DNA of 31,980 nucleotides from Lachnospiraceae bacterium (GTDB taxonomy: Bacteria > Bacillota > Clostridia > Lachnospirales > Lachnospiraceae): contig JAFVEU010000143.1 in NCBI GenBank assembly GCA_017475845.1, forward strand, positions 1 through 31,980, read 5' to 3'. Below the pieces are notes generated by a model. It did not search any database, was not told the origin of the DNA, and saw only the letters and a program-made list of their open reading frames with translations. Within the stretch, counting starts at the first letter, position 1. Every line of letters begins with the position of its first letter. Positions 1 through 6,728 of the stretch are shown one piece after another. Made by a program: the position numbers and the translations under genes.

Positions 1-2
1 GT

Positions 3-296
3 TATGCCTCGGGAAACTTAAGAAACATACTTCCGGAATTCATATCAGCTGATATCATGTCCGCCTTCGATGATTTCGGTAAAAAGATCCGGGGCTTTGA
101 CAGAGGGGATGCGGTATTATCCGGAGTTGAAAGCCGTACCTCATCTCCGGTGAGGATCCTTAGAAATGAATTCTTTTTATCTTCGGTTCCCGGTATCTTT
201 CCTGCGGGAGAGGGAGCGGGTTACGCCGGAGGTATAATGTCCGCGGCTATTGATGGCTTAAAGTGTGCTGAAGCAGTATTGAAGCGGATGTCATAG
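3..296 (+). CDS. FAD-dependent dehydrogenase, C-terminal fragment (cut by window start)
   Basis: The reading frame is open from the first bases of the window (first complete codon at 3) to the stop at 294-296, so this is the 3' end of a longer gene. The final ~98 residues contain ESRTSSPVRI followed by PAGEGAGYAGGIMSAA, the conserved C-terminal end of the COG2509-type uncharacterised FAD-dependent dehydrogenases, where the glycine-rich GEGAGYAGG segment closes the FAD site. An internal ATG at 57 is not the start, because conserved sequence continues upstream of it. The substrate is unknown in this family. The gene ends 26 bp before proB and shares its direction, so it is probably the upstream member of the same transcript. 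Family assignment is by motif memory only. Confidence 0.8.
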   Translation, partial: YASGNLRNILPEFISADIMSAFDDFGKKIRGFDRGDAVLSGVESRTSSPVRILRNEFFLSSVPGIFPAGEGAGYAGGIMSAAIDGLKCAEAVLKRMS

Positions 297-322
297 CTTT
301 TGGAAAGGAGCAGGGATTAGCA

Positions 323-1189
323 GTGAGGGATTTTTCAAAGCATAAGAGGATAGTGATCAAGATCGGTTCCAGTTCCATTACCCATTCCGAGACCGGGGGT
401 GCTGATCTTATCCGGATAGAAAAGCTGGTGCGGGAGCTTACCGACCTTCATAACGGCGGAAAGGATGTGATCCTTGTATCTTCCGGCGCCATTTCTGTCG
501 GCTTAAAGGCTGCAAACATAAAGGATGTCTATTACAACGGGGAAACGAACAGCGACGGACGGGACGACAAGCTTCAGATAAAGCAGGCAGCTGCGGCCAT
601 AGGCCAGGCAAGGCTTATGATGATCTACCAGAAGATATTTTCCGAGTATAACCAGCTTACGGCCCAGGTATTGATGACAAAGCGGACAGTAAGGAATGAC
701 CTGAACAGATATAACGCCCAGAACACCTTTTCCGAGCTTCTTAAACTGGGAGTGATCCCTGTAGTGAATGAAAACGATACCATTTCCACTTACGAGATAC
801 AGCTTGGGGATAATGACACATTGTCTGCCATGGTCACAGCCCTTACAGGGGCTGATCTCCTTATCCTTCTTTCCGATATAGACGGTCTTTTTACCGACGA
901 TCCCAGAAGGAATCCGGATGCGGAGTTTATACCGGAGATCACGGACCTTACGGGAGACGTGGATTCCTACGGGAAGAAGAGCACCGGAAGCGAATCCGGT
1001 ACGGGAGGGATGGCTACAAAGCTTAAAGCCGCCCACATCGCCATATCCTCCGGAGCAGACATGATAATAGCCAATGCAAATGACCTGAACAATATCCACA
1101 GGATCATTGCGGGGGAAGAAATAGGAACCTATATACACGCAAAGAAAACACCTGATTTTTATCTGCCGGATTATCTGGAGGACGATTGA
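323..1189 (+). CDS. proB: Glutamate 5-kinase (proline biosynthesis)
   Basis: Catalyses ATP-dependent phosphorylation of glutamate to gamma-glutamyl phosphate, the first committed step of proline synthesis, in the cytoplasm. The 288-residue protein shows the amino-acid kinase fold motifs in order: VIKIGSSS near residue 11, VSSGAISVG near 52, the NDTISTYEIQLGDNDTLSAMV substrate region, LLSDIDGLFTDDPR, and GTGGMATKLKAA near the C-terminus. It ends soon after the kinase domain and has no C-terminal PUA domain, unlike the ~367-residue E. coli enzyme. The start is GTG at 323 with AAAGGAG at 304-310. The partner proA does not follow; instead the stop overlaps the start of the folate gene (TGATG). 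Short PUA-less forms occur in other bacteria. Confidence 0.95.
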   Translation: MRDFSKHKRIVIKIGSSSITHSETGGADLIRIEKLVRELTDLHNGGKDVILVSSGAISVGLKAANIKDVYYNGETNSDGRDDKLQIKQAAAAIGQARLMMIYQKIFSEYNQLTAQVLMTKRTVRNDLNRYNAQNTFSELLKLGVIPVVNENDTISTYEIQLGDNDTLSAMVTALTGADLLILLSDIDGLFTDDPRRNPDAEFIPEITDLTGDVDSYGKKSTGSESGTGGMATKLKAAHIAISSGADMIIANANDLNNIHRIIAGEEIGTYIHAKKTPDFYLPDYLEDD

Positions 1190-1773
1190 TGGGAGAGATC
1201 GTTTCTTTTGGTGACACAAAGGACAGCCTGAGAAAAAGAATGACGCTCCTAAGGGAATGCATGACGCCTGCCGAAAGGGAAAAGGCTTCTTATATGATCT
1301 TTGATACCTTATATAAGCTGCCTGAATTCCAGAATGCGGATACCATCTATTCCTTTGCGGGCTTCGGTTCCGAGGTCTATACATTAAATCCTCTGTTTAA
1401 GATGATCAAGCTGGGAAAACGGGTGGCTCTTCCCAGAATGGAGGACGACGAACGCATAGAGTTCTATGAAGTGAGAAAGATTTCGGATATCAGAAAAGGC
1501 CCCTTGGGGATAATGGAGCCTGACGGCAGTTATCCGCCAATTGAGGTCCGTCCGGATATAATCCTTATGCCGGGAGTGGCTTTTGACCGCAGATTTAACC
1601 GCCTTGGCTACGGAAAGGGCTATTATGACCGGTATCTTACGAAAACCGGCTATTACCGCTTTGTCTGGAAGATCGCCATCTGTTTCGGCTGCCAGATAGC
1701 AAGACGGGTGCCCAGTGATAAACATGATGTGAGCATGGACATGATAATAACCGAAAAGGAGATAATCAGATAA
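1189..1773 (+). CDS. 5-formyltetrahydrofolate cyclo-ligase (MTHFS)
   Basis: ATP-dependent conversion of 5-formyl-THF to 5,10-methenyl-THF, a folate salvage step. The 194-residue protein has the family layout: an N-terminal basic helix (LRKRMTLLRECMT), a central VALPRM strand, the PLGIMEPDG segment, and the signature PGVAFDRRFNRLGYGKGYYDRYL near residues 124-146, with the glycine- and tyrosine-rich loop that binds substrate. I chose ATG at 1189 rather than the TTG at 1186 because GGAGG at 1177-1181 sits seven bases upstream of 1189. The start overlaps the proB stop by one base, implying translational coupling. The C-terminal part after DRYL reads slightly differently from the usual family ending, but length is normal (about 180-200). 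Confidence 0.9.
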   Translation: MGEIVSFGDTKDSLRKRMTLLRECMTPAEREKASYMIFDTLYKLPEFQNADTIYSFAGFGSEVYTLNPLFKMIKLGKRVALPRMEDDERIEFYEVRKISDIRKGPLGIMEPDGSYPPIEVRPDIILMPGVAFDRRFNRLGYGKGYYDRYLTKTGYYRFVWKIAICFGCQIARRVPSDKHDVSMDMIITEKEIIR

Positions 1774-1777
1774 AGCT

Positions 1778-3199
1778 GTGAAGGATATATCCGATAAAAA
1801 CAGTGAGGCGGAAAGGCAGCTGTCCTTTGCCTTAAAGATAAAAGAGCTTCTTGCCGGAAATAAGGGAAAGACCCCGGGGTTCTTTGTACAGACCTTCGGC
1901 TGTCAGATGAATGAAAGGGATTCCGAGAAAATGGCCGGGATCCTTTTAAGCTGCGGCTATTCTCCGGTGTCCTCCGAAGAAGAAGCGGATGTTATTTTAT
2001 ATAATACCTGTACCGTAAGGGACAATGCCAATGTCCGTGTTTTCGGAAGGCTTGGAGTCTTAAAGGGCTTAAAGGAAAAGAATCCGGGTCTTATAATCTG
2101 TCTTTCAGGCTGTATGATGCAGGAGGAAAAGGTCATTGAAAAGATCAGGAAGAGCTACTCCTTTGTAGATCTGATCTTTGGCACCCATAACATCTATAAG
2201 TTCGCCGAGCTCCTTTATGAAAGACTTACCTCCGGCTCCATGATAATCGATATCTGGGAGCATGAGAGGGAGATAGTGGAATCCCTGCCCGCCTTAAGGA
2301 AATATCCCTTTAAGAGCGGCGTAAATATCATGTTCGGCTGTGATAATTTCTGTTCCTACTGCATAGTGCCATATGTGAGAGGCAGGGAGAGGAGCAGGGA
2401 GCCGAAGGATATCATAAGGGAGATCGAGGCTCTGGTGGATGACGGAGTAAGGGAGGTTATGCTCCTCGGTCAGAATGTGAACTCCTACGGCAAGGGTCTT
2501 AAGCCTTCGATATCTTTTCCGGAGCTTTTAAGGGAGGTGGAAAGGACAGAGGGGTTGGACCGGATCCGTTTCATGACCAGTAATCCCGGGGATCTTAGCG
2601 ATGAACTGATAAGTGTGATGGCCTCCTCCCCGAAGATCTGCCGTCATATACATTTAGCCCTTCAGTCCGGCAGCGACCGGGTATTAAAGCAGATGAACCG
2701 GCACTACACCAAAGAAGAATATCTTGAGAAGACCTTTAAGCTCAGAAAAGCCATGCCGGATATTGCAATAACAACTGATATTATAGTCGGCTTTCCAACG
2801 GAAACACCGGAGGATGTTGATGAGACCATAGACATAATAAAAAAGGCGGAGTTTGACGGAGCCTTTACCTTCATCTATTCAAGAAGGACCGGAACTCCTG
2901 CGGCTTCCATGCCCTTTGCAATGACAGACAGTGAGATCCATGAGCAGTTCGACCGGGTCCTAAACACCGTGCAGGAAACCGCCAGGAAGCGCACGGCCTT
3001 TTATACCGGCATGACCCTTCCCGTACTGGTGGAGAGCATTAACGAAAAAGATCCCTCAATGGTCACCGGACGCATTCCCCAGAACACCGCTGTCCACCTG
3101 AAGGGCGATCCTTCCCTTATCGGGCAGATCGTAGACGTCCGTCTGGATAAAAACCTGGGCTTTTACTTCGAGGGAACGGGAACAGGACAGGCGCATTGA
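1778..3199 (+). CDS. miaB: tRNA-2-methylthio-N6-dimethylallyladenosine synthase
   Basis: Radical-SAM methylthiotransferase that adds the methylthio group to i6A37 of tRNAs reading UNN codons. The 473-residue protein has an N-terminal UPF0004 domain with three cluster cysteines at about C42 (FGCQMNE), C78 (YNTCTVRDNA) and C112 (GCMMQEE), then the radical-SAM CxxxCxxC at C188/C192/C195 (FGCDNFCSYCIVPYVRG), and a C-terminal TRAM domain (VLVESI...GRIPQNTAVHLKG). The RGRERS stretch after the SAM motif is typical of MiaB rather than RimO or MtaB. The start is GTG at 1778, five bases after the previous stop; the nearest AAGGAG (about 1756-1761) is rather distant, so start confidence is moderate. Probably the last gene of the run that includes proB. 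Confidence 0.95.
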   Translation: MKDISDKNSEAERQLSFALKIKELLAGNKGKTPGFFVQTFGCQMNERDSEKMAGILLSCGYSPVSSEEEADVILYNTCTVRDNANVRVFGRLGVLKGLKEKNPGLIICLSGCMMQEEKVIEKIRKSYSFVDLIFGTHNIYKFAELLYERLTSGSMIIDIWEHEREIVESLPALRKYPFKSGVNIMFGCDNFCSYCIVPYVRGRERSREPKDIIREIEALVDDGVREVMLLGQNVNSYGKGLKPSISFPELLREVERTEGLDRIRFMTSNPGDLSDELISVMASSPKICRHIHLALQSGSDRVLKQMNRHYTKEEYLEKTFKLRKAMPDIAITTDIIVGFPTETPEDVDETIDIIKKAEFDGAFTFIYSRRTGTPAASMPFAMTDSEIHEQFDRVLNTVQETARKRTAFYTGMTLPVLVESINEKDPSMVTGRIPQNTAVHLKGDPSLIGQIVDVRLDKNLGFYFEGTGTGQAH

Positions 3200-3231
3200 T
3201 CATCCTTATCCCGGGAACAGGGAATTGATAC

Positions 3232-3260
3232 TTGCTTTCTTTATGTATTTATGATATTCT
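3232..3260 (+). promoter_or_regulatory. Candidate sigma-A promoter for rplS
   Basis: TTGCTT at 3232-3237 and TATTCT at 3255-3260 are separated by exactly 17 bases. The site lies in the 210-bp gap between miaB and rplS and would produce a leader of about 140 nt. It is the best sigma-A-like match I see in the gap; no experimental support. Confidence 0.55.
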
Positions 3261-3266
3261 ATTTGC

Positions 3267-3410
3267 TCGTGAGACTCTATGTCTTTAGGAGATGGTCCTC
3301 TGTCACGGAGATCACCGCAGAGAGCGGAAGTGACATGAACGTCAAATTGCCCTTTATCACGGAGTTCAGTCGTTAACAAAGTGATCCGGGGTACGTATGG
3401 AGGTTTTAAG
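3267..3410 (+). promoter_or_regulatory. Structured 5' leader of rplS (possible L19 autoregulatory leader)
   Basis: The roughly 140-nt leader can fold. GTCAC at 3302-3306 pairs with GTGAC at 3330-3334, enclosing CCGC at 3315-3318 with GCGG at 3324-3327. Downstream, ATCAC at 3356-3360 can pair with GTGAT at 3381-3385. Leaders of this position and length are known for L19 genes in Firmicutes (Rfam L19_leader), but I cannot score this one against that model, so assignment is inference. The ribosome site GGAGG at 3399-3403 lies after the folded part. Confidence 0.35.
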
Positions 3411-3761
3411 ATGAATTCAGAGATTATCAGAGAGATCGAGAGCGAGCAGCTGAAAGCTGAGCCGCCGGTATTCAGGGTTGGAGATACCGTAAGGGTACAC
3501 AACAGGATCACGGAAGGTGAGAAGAGCAGGGTACAGGTCTTCGAAGGCACAGTGATCAAGAAGCAGGGCGGAAGCAGCAGGGCAACATTCACCGTAAGGA
3601 AGAACAGCTACGGTGTGGGAGTTGAAAAGACCTACCCCATCCACTCACCCAACGTTGAAAAGGTTGAAGTGGTACGTTCCGGTAAGGCCAGAAGGGCTAA
3701 GCTCTTCTTCTTAAGGAACAGGACAGGTAAGAGAGCCAAGCTTAAGGAAATAGTAGATTGA
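3411..3761 (+). CDS. rplS: 50S ribosomal protein L19
   Basis: Ribosomal protein at the 30S-50S interface. The 116-residue product, normal for the family, starts MNSEIIREIESEQLK and contains FRVGDTVRVHNRITEGEKSR, VQVFEGTVIKKQGG, FTVRKNSYGVGVEKTYPIHSP and the basic tail RAKLFFLRNRTGKRAKLKE, all L19 signatures. ATG at 3411 is preceded by GGAGG at 3399-3403, which rules out the longer in-frame GTG start at 3381. It has its own promoter and leader and a hairpin downstream. The usual partners rpsP, rimM and trmD are not next to it. miaB lies upstream and the lepB-rbgA-rnhB group downstream, as in many clostridia. Confidence 0.98.
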   Translation: MNSEIIREIESEQLKAEPPVFRVGDTVRVHNRITEGEKSRVQVFEGTVIKKQGGSSRATFTVRKNSYGVGVEKTYPIHSPNVEKVEVVRSGKARRAKLFFLRNRTGKRAKLKEIVD

Positions 3762-3767
3762 GATCAT

Positions 3768-3807
3768 AACCGCCATATTTCACCATGAAGTATGGCGGTT
3801 GTTTATA
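3768..3807 (+). terminator. Hairpin downstream of rplS
   Basis: AACCGCCATA (3768-3777) pairs perfectly with TATGGCGGTT (3791-3800) and is followed by the T-rich GTTTATA. The T tract is weak, so termination may be partial. The downstream arm and tail are repeated at 3941-3966. Confidence 0.6.
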
Positions 3808-3811
3808 GGAC

Positions 3812-3941
3812 AGTAACTTGCGGAACCGCAAGTTACGCCTGAAGACCTTGGCGTTGTGGCATCGGCTCCTCGTGCGCAGCACGACTCTAATGAGCCGAAT
3901 GCGCATATCTGTTCAGAATCCGAAGGTTCTGGACAGATATG
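3812..3941. repeat. Block of consecutive hairpins between rplS and lepB
   Basis: About 130 bp made almost wholly of inverted repeats. (A) GTAACTTGCGG 3813-3823 with CCGCAAGTTAC 3826-3836, perfect 11-bp arms. (B) ACGCC 3835-3839 with GGCGT 3850-3854. (C) GCATCGGCTC 3859-3868 with GAGCCGAATGC 3892-3902, one bulge, enclosing TCGTGC 3870-3875 with GCACGA 3879-3884. (D) CATATCTGTTCAGAA 3904-3918 with TTCTGGACAGATATG 3927-3941, 14 of 15 plus a G-U pair. It is flanked by near-direct repeats of the terminator tail (3790-3811 and 3941-3966). A short ORF across it has no protein-like features. It looks like an inserted palindromic unit, not a gene. Confidence 0.7.
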
Positions 3942-3971
3942 TATGGCGGTTGTTGTTGTTTAGGACGGGAA

Positions 3972-4556
3972 ATGGCCAGGAAGCACAAAGGATTAAGCTT
4001 TTACAGGAAGGAAAAAACCATTACAAATGAGAGGCTTTCAGCATTTGCGTCTTATCTGTTCATGGTGTTTTTAGGCGCGCTTCTGGCCTACTTCTTTGTA
4101 TATACCCTGGGATTAAAAACTACCGTTATCGGAACCTCCATGGAGCCTTCTCTGTATAACGGACAGGTTATATTCTTAAACAGGATAGTCTACAATATCA
4201 TTCCCCCTAAAAGAGGGGATATAGTCGCTTTTCTTCCCAACGGAAATTCAAACGCACATCTGTCGGTCAAGCGGGTGGTCGCGGTACCCGGAGACTCCCT
4301 TGAGATAAGGGACGGGATCCTTTTCCTAAACGGAGAGGCTGAGAATGAGATGTTTGACGATATGATATCGGATCCCGGTATCGCGTCGGAGGTCATAAAG
4401 CTAAAGGAAAAGGAATACTTCGTAATGGGGGATAACTGTAATTCCTCCGAGGACAGCCGCTCAGCCAATCTCGGGGCAGTAAATATCGAACACATCACAG
4501 GAAAAGCCTGGTTTCACATGGCTGGGGGAGATACAGGCATAGGGTTTGTAGAATGA
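3972..4556 (+). CDS. lepB: Signal peptidase I (first copy)
   Basis: Membrane-bound serine protease that removes signal peptides from exported proteins on the outer face of the membrane. From ATG at 3972 the product is 194 residues: a basic N-terminus, one hydrophobic anchor at about 25-47, then catalytic Ser56 in GTSMEPSL, general-base Lys100 in SVKRVVAVPGD, and the GDNCNSSEDSR box at about 153-163. The single anchor and size match Gram-positive type I peptidases. The earlier in-frame ATG at 3939 falls in the last arm of the upstream hairpin block and is rejected. The upstream ribosome site (GGACGGGAA) is weak. The stop overlaps the rbgA start (ATGA). A second copy lies just beyond rbgA. Confidence 0.93.
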   Translation: MARKHKGLSFYRKEKTITNERLSAFASYLFMVFLGALLAYFFVYTLGLKTTVIGTSMEPSLYNGQVIFLNRIVYNIIPPKRGDIVAFLPNGNSNAHLSVKRVVAVPGDSLEIRDGILFLNGEAENEMFDDMISDPGIASEVIKLKEKEYFVMGDNCNSSEDSRSANLGAVNIEHITGKAWFHMAGGDTGIGFVE

Positions 4557-5404
4557 ACTATAATTATTTTCCCGGACACATGATGAAGGCAAAGAGGATG
4601 ATGGAGGAGAATATAAAGATAATCGATCTCCTCATAGAGCTTCTGGATGCCAGAGCTCCCCTTTCTTCAGGAAATCCCGAAATAGATAAATTATGCGGCG
4701 GAAAAGCCAGGATGGTCTTACTTAATAAGGCCGATCTCGCAGATGAGAAGATGAACGCAGCCTGGATAGCTTATTTTAACAGGAAGGGTATCGGAGCTGT
4801 GGCCCTGGATTCAAGAGGCAGAAAGGGCATGCGGGAGATAGACGCCTGTGTTCAGTCATGCTGCAGGGATAAGATCGAGAGGAATAAGAAAAAGGGGATA
4901 ATAAACCGTCCCATGAGAGCCATGGTGGCGGGGATACCTAACGTGGGAAAATCCACCTTTATAAATTCCTACGCCGGAAAGGCGGTGGCAAAGACCGGGA
5001 ATAAGCCCGGAGTCACCAGAGGCAAGCAATGGATACGCATGGGAAAGAATCTGGAGCTTCTGGATACCCCCGGGATCCTGTGGCCGAAGATAGACAGCGA
5101 AGAGACGGGATTTAACCTTGCCCTCCTCGGGAGCATGAATGATCAGGTGTTAAACAGGGAAGACATGGTCAGGAAGTTTTTGTCCGAAATGATGGCTAAA
5201 GAGCCGGAAATGCTCTATAATATCTACGGGCTTACCTTTGAGATGAGTGTGGATGAAATGCTGAAAAATGCTGCCCTTCACAGAAATGCCCTGAAAAAAG
5301 GCGGGGAACCGGATACGGATAAGGCGGTTTCTTTCATTCTCGATGACTTCAGGAGCGGACGGATCGGCAGGATCACACTGGAGAGGCCGCCGGAGGCTCC
5401 CTGA
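4553..5404 (+). CDS. rbgA: Ribosome biogenesis GTPase (YlqF/RbgA)
   Basis: Circularly permuted GTPase needed for late 50S subunit assembly in Firmicutes. The G motifs occur in the permuted order: NKAD (G4) at 58-61, then the P-loop GIPNVGKST (G1) at 127-135, then DTPGI (G3) at 171-175. The N-terminal FPGHMMKAKRMMEE is the family signature, and the helical C-terminal domain follows to residue 283, a normal length. The start overlaps the lepB stop by four bases. Placement after rplS and before rnhB matches the B. subtilis order rplS-ylqF-rnhB, except for the interleaved signal peptidase genes. Confidence 0.96.
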   Translation: MNYNYFPGHMMKAKRMMEENIKIIDLLIELLDARAPLSSGNPEIDKLCGGKARMVLLNKADLADEKMNAAWIAYFNRKGIGAVALDSRGRKGMREIDACVQSCCRDKIERNKKKGIINRPMRAMVAGIPNVGKSTFINSYAGKAVAKTGNKPGVTRGKQWIRMGKNLELLDTPGILWPKIDSEETGFNLALLGSMNDQVLNREDMVRKFLSEMMAKEPEMLYNIYGLTFEMSVDEMLKNAALHRNALKKGGEPDTDKAVSFILDDFRSGRIGRITLERPPEAP

Positions 5405-5430
5405 AAAGATTCTTACCCTTGGAAGAACGG

Positions 5431-5958
5431 ATGCGTACAGCGAAAAAAGTTGTAGGTTACAGTATATATATTCTTATTATCCTGGTGCTGGCACTGGCCG
5501 TGAAGATCCTGGTTTTCCAGAGAACGGTGGTGGAAGGTGCATCCATGGAAGGTACTCTCCACGACGGAGATTCGCTTTTGGTCGAAAAGCTGAGCTACCG
5601 TTTCAGTGACCCGGAGAGATTTGATATCGTAGTATTCCCCTATTCAGGCGAAAAAGGTGTATATTTTGTAAAACGGATAATCGGGCTGCCGGGAGAAACC
5701 GTGGAGATCAGGGAGGGAGTCCTTTTGATCGACTCCAAAGTACTTCCCTACAGGTATAACCGGGACAGGATCATGAATGCCGGTCTGGTTTCAACGGAGA
5801 TCACCCTTCATGATAACGAGTACTTTGTTATGGGTGACAACGTGAACGACAGTGTGGATTCCAGAAGTCCGGAGGTGGGAAATGTCGACAGGGACTTTAT
5901 AATCGGGAAGGTGTTCCTCAGGGTAAGTCCCTTTGACAGATTCGGATTGGTGAAATAA
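5431..5958 (+). CDS. lepB: Signal peptidase I (second copy)
   Basis: A second, diverged type I signal peptidase of 175 residues. It has one hydrophobic anchor (about 8-29), catalytic Ser38 in EGASMEGTL, Lys81 in VKRIIGLPGE, and GDNVNDSVDSR near residue 132. I chose ATG 5431 because GGAAG at 5421-5425 is just upstream; a TTG at 5419 would add four residues. It keeps all catalytic boxes, so both copies should be active. It differs from the first in the segment between the Ser and Lys boxes and in the N-terminus, so it is not a recent duplicate. The stop codon overlaps the rnhB start by one base (TAATG). Confidence 0.93.
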   Translation: MRTAKKVVGYSIYILIILVLALAVKILVFQRTVVEGASMEGTLHDGDSLLVEKLSYRFSDPERFDIVVFPYSGEKGVYFVKRIIGLPGETVEIREGVLLIDSKVLPYRYNRDRIMNAGLVSTEITLHDNEYFVMGDNVNDSVDSRSPEVGNVDRDFIIGKVFLRVSPFDRFGLVK

Positions 5959-6728
5959 TGGCGGTTTCTGTTTCGGAGATAAAAGAAAAACTTAAGGAAG
6001 CTGGCAGTGCCTGCAACGAGGAAGGCTTAAGGCTCTTTATCCGGGAATTTAAGGGAGACGAGAGAGCCGGAGTAAAGAAGCTCGTTCTCTCGGCCGAAAA
6101 GCAGCTAAAGGAGCTTGAAGCGGAGAGAAAACGTATGTATGATATGTTTTCCTTTGAGAGAAAATACGCTTCATGCCGGTATATCTGCGGAATAGATGAG
6201 GTGGGAAGAGGACCGCTTGCGGGGCCTGTGGTGGCTGCCGCAGTTATCCTTCCTGCGGACTGCGACATCCTCTATATCAACGATTCAAAACAGCTGTCCC
6301 CCAAAAAAAGGGAGGAGCTGTCCGTCATGATAAAAGAACGGGCGGTATCATATGCCTTCGGATACAGGGATCATAAGCGGATAGACGAGATAAACATACT
6401 AAACGCAACTTTGGAAGCCATGAGGGATGCTGTTAATGATCTGAACGTAAAACCCGATATATTATTAAATGATGCTGTTACCATTCCCGGGATCGATATA
6501 GCTCAGGTTCCAATTATTAAGGGTGATGCGAAAAGCGCCTCCATTGCTGCGGCCTCCATCATTGCAAAGGTGGAGAGAGATCATTTCATGGAAAAGATGG
6601 ACAAAGAGTATCCGGGATACGGTTTTTACGGCAACAAGGGCTACGGCAGCAAAGAGCATATTGAAGCCATAAAGAAGATCGGCTTATCACCCATCCACAG
6701 GAGGAGCTTTACGGCAAACTTCGTATGA
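5958..6728 (+). CDS. rnhB: Ribonuclease HII
   Basis: Endonuclease that cuts the RNA strand of RNA-DNA hybrids and single ribonucleotides in DNA. The 256-residue protein has an ~70-residue N-terminal extension (helical, charged) before the catalytic core ICGIDEVGRGPLAGPVVAAAV with D80 and E81. The other two acidic residues appear as D172 (LLNDAV) and D208 (KVERDHF). The core also has NDSKQLS and GDAKSASIAAASIIAKV. An N-terminal extension of this size is common in Firmicute RNase HII. The start overlaps lepB (TAATG), and the end overlaps the next gene (ATGA at 6725), so translation is probably coupled through this block. Confidence 0.96.
   Translation: MAVSVSEIKEKLKEAGSACNEEGLRLFIREFKGDERAGVKKLVLSAEKQLKELEAERKRMYDMFSFERKYASCRYICGIDEVGRGPLAGPVVAAAVILPADCDILYINDSKQLSPKKREELSVMIKERAVSYAFGYRDHKRIDEINILNATLEAMRDAVNDLNVKPDILLNDAVTIPGIDIAQVPIIKGDAKSASIAAASIIAKVERDHFMEKMDKEYPGYGFYGNKGYGSKEHIEAIKKIGLSPIHRRSFTANFV

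Noticed and set aside
503..1384. Long minus-strand ORF of 293 residues
   Set aside because: It is antisense to proB and the cyclo-ligase gene, with cysteine- and proline-rich, protein-unlike sequence; a codon-bias shadow.
3818..4030. 70-residue + strand ORF after rplS
   Set aside because: It lies across the hairpin block and then out of frame with lepB; the repetitive basic composition reflects the palindromes.
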